The notes beneath the pieces are model-generated. The model searched no databases. It was not told the DNA's origin and saw only the letters and a program-made list of their open reading frames with translations. Below are positions 50,752 to 62,686 of a stretch of 64,000 bases of DNA, piece by piece. This DNA is from Takakia lepidozioides (lineage: Eukaryota; Streptophyta; Takakiopsida; Takakiales; Takakiaceae). The position numbers and the translations under genes are program-made. The DNA is taken from the NCBI GenBank assembly GCA_030704615.1, contig CM060731.1, positions 22,756,001-22,820,000 of the forward strand, given 5' to 3'. The first letter of the stretch is position 1; the number at the start of each line of letters is the position of its first letter.

Positions 50752-51090
50752 CTGCATCGCAAAAATAAGCGCGGCATCAGTTTGAGTTAGTTCTTATTCA
50801 TGAAGAAGAGTGAGGTAGTCACAGGAAGGAAATGAAGGAGAAGGAGAAGAATGAGTATCTCGGGGAGTATCTACGCCTGGACAGTCGCTCCATGAGCATC
50901 CCTTGGGAAAAGGTGCATGTATGGAGCATCTAAATGTACAGATTGTCGACAAATTTAGTAGAAACAGTAGAGCTAGGTAAGCCTTCGACTATACAACAAA
51001 GAGGAAAGCTCGACCTCAGTACTATACTGCAGAGGGAGGTGAAGTAATGAGAGGGTCAGAGTCAGCTAATGACTGTTACTGGCGGCTTGA
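50752..51090. promoter_or_regulatory. Upstream region of the IFI27-like gene
   Basis: About 340 bp between the start-codon exon and the adjacent Ty1/copia fragment. If transcription starts locally, the promoter is here. No clear TATA box is seen on the minus strand. A 5' UTR exon could lie inside it or beyond the transposon fragment. Confidence 0.3.
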
Positions 51091-51096
51091 TTAAAC

Positions 51097-51530
51097 TCAC
51101 TGAGTGAGACGTCTAGGAATTAATCCTGCTGAAAAGTCTAGTGATAAAATTACTGGCAATAGACAATCTGACATCTGCCAGGGCATGGTACCCCATGCTG
51201 AGAGTGGACTGTTCCAACACCAAATCTCACTTTTGTGATGGATTGTGGACTCTCCTCCAGCTGAAGTGTGCCACTGAGCTCCTCGTGGTTGGGAGATCTT
51301 CGTCCTCCTTCGTCCTCCATCATTGTCCTTCGTCCCATAGAGAGACTCCAAAACTTCCCAGCAGCCTCCATCATCATCGTCCTCATCATCAGGTTTTACC
51401 CCAGAGACAACGATGTCCCACATCTCCTCCTTCTCCGGAATAGTTTGCACTTTGAACTTCCAGACATCATAGTTGCTTGCTCCATCAAGCTTCGGTGAAA
51501 GAGCTATCAACGTCGGAACTAGAAGTCATG
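51097..51530 (-). mobile_element. Ty1/copia gag fragment
   Basis: On the minus strand an N-terminal MTSSSDVDSSFTEA is followed, after a frameshift, by SPKLDGASNYDVWKFKVQTI and EEMWDIVVSG. This is the start of a Ty1/copia gag (UBN2-like) polyprotein: the KLDGxNYxxWKxxM region followed by the WDIV block. Acidic and Trp-rich remnants follow (CWEVLESLYGTKD). No pol domains or LTRs are visible, so this is a truncated relic. Confidence 0.7.
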
Positions 51531-52740
51531 ATAGTAAATTCAACTTCACTGACGGACGCTCGTGGTTGCACGAAGAGTTGAGAATAATGGATAACTTGCA
51601 CTATTGCTGCAGAGTGAACGATTAAACCAACCACAGAGCCGACCGTGTTATTGCCGGCCTCAGCACAACGCAGAGTGCTTCGAGGAACAAAGATCCGTAC
51701 GTGTACTACAAGCATAAGAACAACCAGGATACAGAGATGAACAAAATCGAGAGCCCCCGAGGCGTTTCTCTAAATTGCACGAGTAAACCAGTCGGACACA
51801 CACACTCTGGATCCCTACTAGCTCTACAGCACAATAAGGAAGCAAAGAAAGTATGAAACATCGTCAGCGCAGATACAACCCGAAAACGAGAATCTCATAC
51901 CGACAGAACAGATTCACAGCCCTTGGCAATGACCTTTGAGCTTATTGCGCCTGTCAGCCTTTGTCTGAAATGCTCAGGGACTTTGGAAAGAGTCTAAAGA
52001 GCTCAAGTACATAAATGGCAAGTGATGCGATCGTCTCTCAAAAATAACCAAGTCCCTATTGTGGCTTCCCGGGTGTCACCGCCTCTCCTTTGTTGAAAAC
52101 TCGTTCCTGATGTGCCTTTTCCAGGTAACACCACCTCTCTTAGGTTATATCTATGCTATTGAACAACTTATGAGAAATAAATGGATAAAGTTTCAAGTTT
52201 ATTATGGATGGAAATAGTATGCAAACGGAGTCTGCTCCTTCTTTGTCTCCTGGAGTCAAAGTCCTCAGGTAATTTGATGTTAGGCCAGTCAGGCCGAAGG
52301 TAGAGACAGCCTGGTTTCCGCAAGAAGATCCACGTGTCAACCGATGCTCAAGTCTCCGCTTGGGAATGCCGGGGATGGGAGACAGTGAGTTTGAGAAAAG
52401 GGAATTTGACAAAGGTAAAGGAGTTCTTGTAAAAGGCCTTCAAGTCCCCCGAACAGCGCTGGAGGTAGCATCTATTTCCTTTTATTCCTCACAAAACTAG
52501 ACACAGGGTCGCCACAAGGCTACAGCACATCGGAGCAAACAATGCATACGAGTACATTCTCTGTATCTGTCAGACCATAATAATCAGAGGACTCAACACC
52601 TCCATGGAATCCATTCCGAAGCTTCAAACAGCTCGAGAACTCATTTTTGGTTTTTTCGGCAGTCAGGGCAGATTCCAAAAAACTTGACGATGATGACGTG
52701 GCACTATGGTACCCCATACCTGCTCTACGTTAAACTAGTC
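51531..52740. other. Intergenic stretch with unassigned minus-strand ORFs
   Basis: Two minus-strand ORFs, 52,717-52,520 (65 codons, MGYHSATSSSSSFLESAL) and 52,412-52,140 (90 codons, SCGNQAVSTFGLTGLTSNYL), could be exons of one small gene. I could not join them with convincing splice sites and recognise no domain. Confidence 0.25.
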
Positions 52741-53515
52741 TCCAACCTTCCAGCAGTAGCTAGAATATGAAAATTGTGCCACTTTTTTCTTTAATCATTT
52801 GAATGATTATATCATTAAAAATAGTTTTATATATATGCATATATAGACAAATTCTTGATACAAATGTACAATGTCTAAGTGACGCATTTTACAACACTTG
52901 ATTATAAATTACCTCTTCATGGCTCTGACTGAAAAAAACTCTTATTCATGTGTTTGCAATATTTGACTCTTTTTATTGCATATCATGTCTTACATAACAA
53001 AAAGTTTCAAATAACACAATAGAGATCAAATATTGGTTGTATTAAATTTATCGCAAGGTAAAATTTGATATCATCATGTATCATCTATTATATATATTCC
53101 AACCCTGTCATTTCTTACATGTATGTTTGCTTCAAAGACATTGCTTCCATGACATCCATCAATGGAACAAAATGTGTCTTCATTATCACCCTATGTCCAA
53201 TGATAGCAACACAGTTAATATATATTAGAATAAGTAAAAATATACTAATATTAAATTATGATCCAACCTATGATAACTGTTTGTTTGATTAATATGAATT
53301 ATTTTAAAATAATAGCTCAATTACACTTTGGATTACGAAAAAATGGAAATTACATAGTAAGTTTATTTTGATATGAACCTTCTCATAGCGAGTTGTATTA
53401 TTTCCTTCCCATAAATATAACGTCCAATAGCACCAAATTTATTGCTGAATATATATAACAACATGATGGTTGGTTGAGTCTTTGATGGATACTTGATTCT
53501 ATTGCATATTATTAG

Positions 53516-55469
53516 TTAACTGTCCATGTAATTACATATCATGAATGGAACAAACAAAAAAAATGACAAATCAATATAGAATAAAAGATATCGATGGGGG
53601 TTTCCAACCTCATAGAATTGAGGTTTTTTTTTTCGATTTCCCACCACCATTGCGGCCAAGAAAAATGCTACCGTAGATCCAACAATTGTAAATAACTTGT
53701 TGCTTTGGGTTCTTCCTTTATGTATAGGAGGTGGTCGGGAGGGTGATGTTATTTTGATTTCCTCGTAAGAGCTCAAAGAAGATTCCAAGACTTGTGTAGG
53801 TACATTAGTAGGTTGACTAACTATGTTGGAATTAAGTTGCACAATGGTCTCTTGCTTTGATTTCCTTAAAAGAGATGGTGTTGAAGATGATGTAATTGCA
53901 TTTTGGGTTGACCATCCCATATATTTTAACAATGACAATATATGTTGTTGAAGCGACAAAGACTTAAGTAATGAGTTGCAATTGATGGGATTTTCCCACA
54001 AAGAAGCCACATTTGAAGTAGAAACATTTGTATAATACGATACTTCATCATTTTCTTTTGTTGTACCAGCTACATCTGTAATAATCCTAAACATATCATA
54101 TTCTACTACATGTAAATATATAGAAGGTCATGTTATATGGAACTTACAAATGGATGTCTATATATATATATATATATATATATCTACATTTTAATACGGT
54201 CAAAATGATACAAATCAACATGTTACATAGCGGTTTTTAAATACTTATACAGACATTGAGTTATGAAATACCAAGTATTGTAGTCAAAGCTCTTGAATAA
54301 CATAGAACAAGACAAACTTTTCCAACGTCTTTCGAATTAACGTCTTTGATAGTCAACCATTGCACAGTTCTCTCAATATATACAAACTCTTTCATACATA
54401 TGGATGTTCTACCAATCAAAACTTCTCGATCACAAGCCTTATTCTCATGTATCACGGAAATCTGAATACCCAACACAACAAATTTTATCCTTCCAGCATA
54501 TTGAAAAACACGCATTGACAAACTTGTTCAGTGACATACATTAATATATAGTTTGATTTAGAAAAAAAAAACTAACTGAGAGGGTTTAGGAGAGGGTTAC
54601 TAACCAACAAATATGAATTCTCTGAATACATCCGTAATTTGAAATCTGTAAGCCAATCTGGATTGAGATTATTTCTCATTGTCATAGTACGCACCTATTA
54701 GGCATGGTGAGAACACATGGATCAACTTGTGAAAGGACAATACTTAATGAGTAAAACTTACTGGAAACGAGACATTGTAACAAATTAGCTTGAAGCATAC
54801 ATGTAAGAGCAACAATTGGAGTATTATCAATACATGCAAATCACATTGCTCAACAATTATGATACATTACTCTGAGTTTTAAGAGATTTATGGTAATAAT
54901 TTTCCTCTTCCTCAATGACCAACAAAAATATAGCTGATATTATACAGTTAATCCCAAAAAGATTCAATTAACGATGGATGTTTCATATAAGTATTATAAT
55001 AAAAATAAGTCTCGCGCTATCTTTTTGATACTTCATCTTATATTAGAAGGTGTGATATTTCTCAAAAGTAATGTTGTGTCTTGTGTTAAAATAAATATCT
55101 AAATCCACAATACATCATAAAATTTGGTTATAATTCACTATACTTTTTAATCTTGATGAATATAATATTATACTATCATTAATATTTAATCAATTTATTT
55201 ATATGTATATAAAATTCTGGCCAAGAAACAATTGCATGCATCCATCTCAATAACACAGGTTGTATATCTCAGTTGACAACCAAAAAGAGAATAAATTATA
55301 AATAAGATATCTTGTTAACATTTATATTAGAGAGAAAGATATATAACCATACCTTCTCATTGCCTATTAACTCAAGCATGACGTATGAATCTAAAGTTCC
55401 ATGCGGTTCTTGAGGAATCAAATTTCTTGCTTCCACCACAGAAACTTGAACGTTTCCAACGCAACTCAT
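53516..55469 (-). CDS. C2-domain protein with C-terminal membrane anchor
   Basis: Four exons on the minus strand, 55469-55353, 54694-54605, 54461-54272 and 54075-53516, join in frame to 318 aa. The first three encode one C2 domain (about 1-125): GNVQVSVVEARNLIPQEPHG, LDSYVMLELIGNEKVRTMTM, NNLNPDWLTDFKL, ISVIHENKACDREVLIGRTS, GKVCLVLCYS. Exon 4 is a Ser/Thr-rich linker, a hydrophobic helix (about 259-277, LFTIVGSTVAFFLAAMVV) and a basic stop-transfer NRKKK. C2 domains bind Ca2+ and acidic lipids; here the usual Asp set is incomplete (DSY kept, the loop-3 DxD replaced by HENKACD), so Ca2+-independent binding is plausible. A donor-like site at FYE|VGN would remove the last 30 residues, so the C-terminus is uncertain. 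Confidence 0.7.
54162..54183. repeat. (TA)n microsatellite
   Basis: About eleven uninterrupted TA units in intron 3 of the C2-domain gene. Confidence 0.85.
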
Positions 55470-56304
55470 TGCAAGCTTAAAAACAAAATATCTTTTGTTT
55501 ATGATGTTTTGTAGCCTTTAACATACAAGTAAGTGGGTCTTAATAATGACAATAGAGCATTTTGAAGTTTTTTCTAAAAATCACACCGTGAATTTAGATC
55601 CAAAGAATAGCTTGGTGTTCAATTATATAACATAGTATGGGCAATAGTTACACCACCTGAGGATATTTTCACAAGTGCCACAAACTCTCACATCAAAAGT
55701 CAAGTAAATGTAATGGCTGATTTTTTTAATCACACACTTGTTTCTTTTATAGATAATACCTAAAATATATAAACATCGCATATGTAGGTTTGTATGTTGT
55801 TAATGAACATTTCAAACCCTAATACTCCATTCCTTCTTGTATTTCATATGACAACCACATATATATGAACATCAATAAAGTATACCAGAAAAATAACATA
55901 CTTTAGCATATAAACCTCATTCTGAATCAATAACTCTATCTCTATCAATTTATTTTCTTAGGGTATCTAGAGCGTTAAGGTCATGCTTACACCGTATCAA
56001 TTTATGAAGGAAGCCAGTTTGTTTATTTGTTCTGTTTGTTTTGTCACGTTGAGATGTCCCAAACCGCGATGCCCCAGTGCTGGTGCTTGGTACCGTTGGA
56101 AAGCCCTCGATGAGGAGGGGTGCACCGGCTTGGTCTCATGATTTTTTGGACCTGCGATGTGGGAGATATGGAATTTCAAGTACTTTTGGTAGTTGGAAAT
56201 TCGCGAAAAATAGCAAAGTGGGCTTTCCTGGGGCAATGATTGGAGCCTCGACAAGAGAGATATCAATAATGATTGGCTATATTACTACTCAAAAAAAAAG
56301 AAAA

Positions 56305-56762
56305 AAAACCTTGACATGGGAGACGTACTTGGATACATATGATATTGCACTTGGGCTTAGATGACAGTGGACACTTGGGCCTTTACATGGGAGATGCACT
56401 TGGATGCATGAATAGAAGATTTCACTTGGGCTTAGATGGGCCTTGACATAGGAGATGCACTGGGATACATAGGAAATTGCAGTTGGTCTTAGATTTCAAT
56501 TCTTCACACATGGGCCAACGGCACAAACTACCCTAAAGAGGTCGCACTTGGGCCTCACCATAGAAGACGCACTGGGATACATATAAGATCTTACACCTCG
56601 CTTACATGACACTAGACACTTGGGCCAACGGACATGCTATCCTGGAGGTCACCCTTGGACCTAGACATAGGAGACGCAATGGAATCCATAGGAGATTGCA
56701 CTTAGGCTTAGATGACCGTGGACACTTGGGCCAACGGCACAGTCTACCCTAGTATTAGGTTA
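56305..56762. repeat. Degenerate tandem array, about 60-115-bp units
   Basis: Five related units follow each other. Each starts with a word like gacataggagacgcactggg, then atacatagga(g/a)att, cacttgggcttagatga, a variable part with cacttgggccaacggcac and ctaccct. Unit starts lie near 56,310, 56,382, 56,440, 56,557 and 56,662. Units diverge by substitutions and deletions. No long ORF persists, so it behaves as a minisatellite-like array. Confidence 0.75.
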
Positions 56763-57458
56763 CGGTATAGAATTTGTGCATACAACTTTAGTTTTTGCCC
56801 CAGAACTTGATCCGCTAGCTTTTTTTTTTCATATATATTTTGAGAAACTATTGTCAGTACATTAACCTTAGAATTGTGAGAACACTGGTGTGTCACCTAT
56901 TAAACATTCCACAATGGACTGTTCCTTAGTTTGGGCTTTTTCACAAAGTCCCTGGCAATGGGACCTGTTTTGACCTTTCATTCGAGGTCAAATGCTGAAG
57001 CTCTTCCAAGCACTCATAAAGCATTCAAAGAAGTTAAGCTCGATTCTGCTAGGTTCCTTGCCAAAGGCCTGTGGCCTTGTTAGGAGCCTTTAATGCCCGG
57101 GTGAGTCAAAATGAACTGAAGACAAGCTTGTAAAAGCAGTTAATATATCAGTAGTTTTAGTACCAAGTAAGAGCCCTTTAGGGTAAAGGGACACCATAAG
57201 TTACATATGTTTGTGTTTTGGCAAGAGTTTTGCTCCATTTCTTCCTTCCTTCTTATATTTCTTGATATTTTCAACTTTAAATAAAAAATACACCAGATCT
57301 TAAGAAAATTACACTTCAATAAAATTTTTTACTTAATTTTTATTTTGAAAATCAAAACATATTGGATCAATCAATGCTACAATTTTTATTATAGAGAAAA
57401 AAAACTTGCTGACGTAAGAAAATGCTATCATTTTATGGGCTCCCTATCAAGGGCCGGG

Positions 57459-58146
57459 TTCTATAAACATTTTTATAAATCAAAATCTTAGCAAGAAATT
57501 TAAAATAATTAAACATAGAGACTAAATGGATGTACATACATCTAACATCTATCGCAGAGTTTGTTGATGTGTATTTAAAATATATTGATAGATCTATATT
57601 TTTAATTATCCAAACTATAGACAAGAGATAAAGATTCAATATTAAGTCTAGTTTTGACATTTCACTAGCAATTATCATTACCATATTTATAATGTATACA
57701 GTATCGTACTATATTAATAAATTGATTAATGTGCTTACCACAAAACCAAAGGGTTGAACTTCTGAGGGTTTCGGAAACTGGGCAAACCACTGATTTCTGT
57801 TTAGTGATTTTATCATAATTAATATTTAGAAGTATTGCATATTTATATTGAATATGTTAATAAAATAAAATAAAGAAAGAAAATAATATTACAATAGATT
57901 TGACAAAAATGAACAATGTTGAAGTTTAAAAATGGGTTCTATAAAGGTTTTATAAATCAAAACCGAAGTAGATTTAAAATATTTAAACATAATAAATAAA
58001 TAAATTTACACACATTTAATATCTATCATAGAGTTTTTGATGTGTATTTATAGCATATTAATATACCTATATTTTTAATATAGACAAGAGACAAGAAGCC
58101 AATATTAAGGGTTTTGACAATTTATTAGCTTTTACCATTATATATT
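57459..58146. repeat. Direct duplication of an about 220-bp AT-rich segment
   Basis: 57,459-57,690 and 57,933-58,146 are related in the same order: gggttctataaa, ttttataaatcaaaa, tctatc(g/a)(c/t)agagttt, gatgtgtattta, ctatatttttaat, atagacaagaga, caatattaag, gttttgacat. They are separated by about 240 bp of unrelated AT-rich sequence. Confidence 0.75.
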
Positions 58147-58339
58147 CCATCAGTGCGAGCAACAAAATACGTTGATACTCCACTGAACTCACAGCCCCAA
58201 AGTCTGAAGTTGCACATCCACATTCCGTCCAACTCCCAACTGCAGATACGCTCGCAGGTGGGCTGTTTGTGGGCATAAAAGTGGCTATCCAAGTTAAAAT
58301 TTCTTGTCTTGAACTCGGAGACAACAAGTAGGATCGGAG

Positions 58340-61300
58340 CAAAGGTTTTCAATAAAGTACATGACGACCGCAATGCGATATTCGATGGTGACAATGATGT
58401 AGCAGTACAGCTTTGTTGTATGCCCTTGTTAAAACCTCAATCCCTACATGTGGGCAGAGTTATAACATTAGATTGTTCTCGAATTTTGTTGCTTGAATTC
58501 TTGCGCAAATCCATCTTGTCCATTTTGTGCAAATCTTCTTCTCTTCTCCTCCACGCCCTATGTCAGTAGTAATTTATAGTATTCCATGGAATTTTCATGG
58601 AGACATGCTTGAAATATAGTGTTGTCACACTCTGTATGTATTCACTACAGAAGTTGTAGGCCGAAGACAAGCAAGCCCACTCGAGAACGCATTTTGGAAT
58701 GATTTGCCTAATGTCATCTTGTTAGGATGAATTACAGACTTTGATCTAAGTCTTTGTCTGCAGTCCTTGGTCTCGAAAGCTGCAAGCTAACGCCCTCGTG
58801 GCAGAACGCTCGAACATGTATCCCTACAATTATCATTTAAAACTCCGTCTGCTTCATCAACAACGACAGTGCTGCTCTGTGTGGTTTTGCCTTGTGGAGA
58901 GAAAAAAAGAATGAATGAACAAAAGTTTTGTTATATCCAAAGGAGGCGCTAATAACCCAATGGACACCACAATACAAATTTAACCATGGAACTACTTTGG
59001 CACTATGACAATTAGAAATATAAAATATTAAAAAATGACTTCAATTTCTGTATATGGGTGAGAGTGAGAAGAGATTGTGCCTTGGAAACTTACCTTTGCA
59101 CCATAAATTTGCTAAGGTCAATGTCTGTCAATTTCTCCATCGAGTCATTTTGTACCGCATCAGACATACATAGAAACGGCTGAAGACATTTAGCCACGGT
59201 TCACCGTAATTTGTAAATTCCCTGATGTATCGTGCACATCGAAAACAAATGGAATCGGATGCATATCGGAAACTAGAAGATGAGCACCATTGCTAAAAGA
59301 GCAATATTTGACGACTCACATGATCTGAATTTGGTGAAAAGTTGTAGCCTTTGTAAGTCCATTTTGCACCTTGGAGATTCAGTGAGCAGTATGAGAAGAC
59401 TTCCAAGACAAATTTTGTATTATATGGCGTCACATATCAAACTTCATTCACAGGGTTGTTGTCCTTGCTCAAACTTTATGACAAGAGAAACAAAAACTAG
59501 TCAGGTTGCTAGCAGTCACTCTAGTCAGGTTGTATACAGCGGGATTTCTCTCCTCCATACGTACGCAAAAATTTCTTGCTACGTAAAACATGACTTACTG
59601 CAGTAATCTCTGACATGTTGACAAACCTCTCCTATTTCTGCTCTGGTGTCTCATCAGGTTCCTTTATACACAAACATTGAAAAAATAGTGGAATGCAACT
59701 TGTTGCATCCTTCACCCTCTGTTCTTCCTCTTTGACAACCACATTCTACTTGCAATCGGGTCTGTTCCACCAATGTCCATGGCTGGCATTGACTGCGGGG
59801 TTACAATGGCATTTCCAATAGCTATATTCATTCTCTGTAAATCCACCAAAAAGCCAGATCTTGGCTATTTTCAATTGTTTTACTTTCCACTTCTGGACAC
59901 TGTGGTTGTTTGCAGATGCACCCCGATGGATTACATGAAGAGAGGAATAGCTCATGATCAGATCGCGTGTTGTTGTCCTCTTTGCCTTCCACAAATCATC
60001 ACTACTAGGCTCCAACTCATTGTCTTGATCAACTATCAAGTAAATATGAACACATTTGTTTGCCTCTTGTTTGTAAATTTCACCATGGACCCATCATCTT
60101 CCAATGCGGCTATTTGCATGTATGTTGCACTATCCTCTACATATGCTAACATTAATGACTTCTCCATTTCAAGAATCCGCCGCTTGTCATGCAGAAGCTT
60201 ATCACAGTCAGGTTTCTATAAACCCGCTCGTATTGTTGCTCCCCAGTGGCCATCTTACGGAATGCACATAATAAATCGCATGCTAGTGTCCCGCTAAAAT
60301 ATGAGATTTCCCACTGCCATTGTCACCCCACAAACCTGCTTCTGAGTAATCATGCACATTTCCATTAGTTGCATCGATCTACCTTCACAGGTGAATCTGG
60401 TGTACATCCCATTCCTATATTATCAACCTTAAAAGTGCATTGCGCACTTCTTGATATTTCTTACGTCCCATATCTCCACGAGTCACCTTTAGTCGAGAAG
60501 CTTGCGGGGAAAAACAGCTTGAACACGACGTTTGGATCCACAAATGATGAGTTTGCTACAATTCGTTCAACGATGTGGTCGACCAACTTCTCAGCCCAAG
60601 GGTACCACGACGTTAGACCTATAGTCGATGCTGCTACTCCGGTTGGTGGTGCTGCTCGTACTGACATCAAGATAATACAATACAATAATATAGAAGCAAG
60701 TATGCAAGTGTGATAAAAGGGAAAATCCTGTGAGAAGAAATTAATATACCTGAAATGATGATTTTGGGTATTCCAAAGATTTTCCTTCTCTTACACACAA
60801 ATTGAAGTCGTCTTTCATTCTATATTTCTGATTGTCATAGTGCCAAAGTAGTTCCATGGTTTTGTATTGTGGTGTCCCTTGGGTTATTAGCACCTCCCCT
60901 GGACATAATAAAATTTTCGTTCTTTCTTTCTTTCTCTCCACAAGGCAAACCACACACAACAGCACCGCAGCACCGTCGCAACACTTTGTCTTCTAACAAG
61001 ATGACATTGGGCAAATCATTCCAAAATGTGTTCTCAAGTGGGCTTGCTTGTCTTCGGCCTACAGCTTCCGTAGTGAATACATACAAAGAGCAAGTGTGAC
61101 AACATTAAATTTCAAGCATGTTTCCCATGAAAATTCCACGAAATACTACAAATTATTACTGACATATGGCGTGGAGGAGAAGAGAAGAGGATTTGTATAA
61201 AAAGGACAAGATGGATTTGCGCAAGAGTTCTAGCAACGAAATTTGAGAACAATTTAATGCTGTAACTCTGCCCACCTATAGAGACTGGAGTTTCAATGAG

Positions 61301-61395
61301 GGCATACAACAAAGGTATCATTGCTACATCATCGTCAACATCGAATATCGCATTACGGTCGTCGGGTGCTTTGTCCAACATCTTCACCTGGCTTT
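58340..61395. repeat. Large inverted repeat, arms about 650-700 bp
   Basis: The left arm (about 58,340-59,060, plus) and right arm (about 61,395-60,760, minus) match in inverted orientation over several shared blocks: gacgaccgcaatgcgatatt, catggaattttcatggagac, aggccgaagacaagcaagcc, ggcgctaataaccca/ggtgctaataaccca, catggaactactttggcact. The left arm carries about 130 extra bases near 58,735-58,875. Both arms hold a coding-like phrase, GRRQASPLEN(A/T)FWNDL. The arms face inward around about 1.7 kb. No transposase domain is recognised, so this is either a foldback-type element or two opposed copies of an unknown repeat. Confidence 0.7.
59061..60759. other. Spacer inside the inverted repeat with broken coding traces
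   Basis: The minus strand carries scattered protein-like stretches in different frames: LTSWYPWAEKLVDHIVERIV, CTPDSPVKVDR, LWGDNGSGKSHILAGH, DKRRILEMEKSLMLAYVED. One of these looks like a P-loop. They do not join into an open frame, and I recognise no family. The 174-codon plus-strand ORF (59,773-60,297) is Cys/Ile-rich and is probably the shadow of these. Confidence 0.3.
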
Positions 61396-61439
61396 AAAAC
61401 AAGTGAGTGATGCTACAAAATAAGAACGAAAAATAGAAG

Positions 61440-61816
61440 TTAAACAAGAGGTGAAACATGAAGCACGAAAGCAAGAAGGTGAGTCCTTAGATGCAACAAT
61501 TGAGCTTGAATATATTACACTTCCCGAGACTGACTTTATTTTGGAAGGCATTGACCTCGAAGATATGTATGTACAAATCGAGCTGGTAGAAGGTGGTTCT
61601 CATATGTAAAAAGACGGTTCAATGAAAATAAGAGGCGAGAATGACAAGTGTCGGCAACTTAAACCTAAACCATATGTACAACTTGATCTACAAACAAAAC
61701 AAGGTGATATCAAGTTTGTGACAATAATACCGGGAATGAGAGGGATCAATTTAGCTGACCTCCTTCACCAAGTACAAGCATACTTCAGCGCCCAGAAAAT
61801 GTGGGTAGACATGTAG
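61440..61816 (+). other. Unassigned ORF pair
   Basis: Two adjoining plus-strand frames are separated by a stop at about 61,608: an acidic stretch (LDATIELEYITLPETDFILE) and an ATG-started 64-codon ORF (61,622-61,816, YVQLDLQTKQGDIKFVTIIP). Composition is protein-like but no family is recognised. It adjoins the right arm of the inverted repeat. Confidence 0.25.
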
Positions 61817-62433
61817 GGTTTTTTTTAAGGATTTTGAAAAGGGGTACGAGTGGCTATATATATTGGGTGTAGGGTAGTGCAAGTGGCCACTCTAGGTAAT
61901 TTTCCTCGAATTGGTAGGCTACATGTATTTCCACTCTTGCCATATTTTGCGAATCAAATGGATGTTGATGAGCAATAGAAGGCGAAGTACAGAAATAGTT
62001 GAAAGCCATAATCGACGAATGGAACTCTTTCTATGTGAAAACCATAGGCTAATTGGTACAAATGAGGTGTATAGTTATGGCAAGACAGGCGAAGAGCGTC
62101 TCTATGGAACCGGAGGAGGCCCCACAATCCTAAATCCACTCCTCATCTGGCCAGTCAGATCATCCTGCATGGGCCCGCCATGGCTACCCCGGGGGTCCAC
62201 AGGCGAGGACCTTTTTTAGACCCCCAGTTTTTGGCGAAAACTGCCTTATTTGGACGTCTTTTTCCTTTGTTTCATTCACCAAAGGGATTTCCAGGTGGCC
62301 AAATGGCGAAAAATCGCCAAAAAAAAACAACGCTCACATGCCTTCTTTGAACTTCCTCCCATAAAGGTAAATGGGATCCTTGCTGGAGAAGGGGACTCTT
62401 TCTGTTATATGGGATATACGACCTTACGTGGCA

Positions 62434-62520
62434 GTCAAACCTGTCGAGGAGAAACCTGCCGATGGTAAACCTGTCGAGGAGAAACCTGCCGATGGTAAAC
62501 CTGTCGAGAAGAACACTTCT
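62434..62520 (+). repeat. 30-bp tandem repeat in a short ORF
   Basis: Two full and one partial 30-bp units start at 62,443, 62,473 and 62,503. In the ORF 62,371-62,562 they encode KPVEEKPADG repeats followed by a Lys-rich end. There is no recognised family; it could be a fragment of a low-complexity charged protein. Confidence 0.6.
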
Positions 62521-62686
62521 ATCAAAACACCGGCTGATAAAAAAGTTTCTATAAAACTCTAGACTGAATTGAAAAGGTGGGGGAGAGGGGAGCGGAGAGG
62601 AAACCGTGAACTCTGCATCTGACTTGACGTGAGGAGAAGTTTGATTGTCTCACCGTTGTCTCATTCCCCTCAGAATTTGGGCGAAC

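Larger units (their letters stand above)
52741..61900. other. AT-rich compositional block
   Basis: Compared with the flanks, this stretch is visibly AT-rich, with many A/T runs and words such as ataaata and atatat. Exceptions are a GC-richer island (55,990-56,280) and the tandem array at 56,305-56,760. Apart from the C2 gene (53,516-55,469) no clearly intact gene is seen. The block holds duplications and an inverted repeat listed separately. From 56,780 to 58,140 there is no coding signal. Confidence 0.6.

Noticed and set aside
62645-62686. Upstream extension of the YSL N-terminus (from SHRCLIPLRIW)
   Set aside because: That frame would start with TTG; the first ATG is at 62,687 and fits the family.
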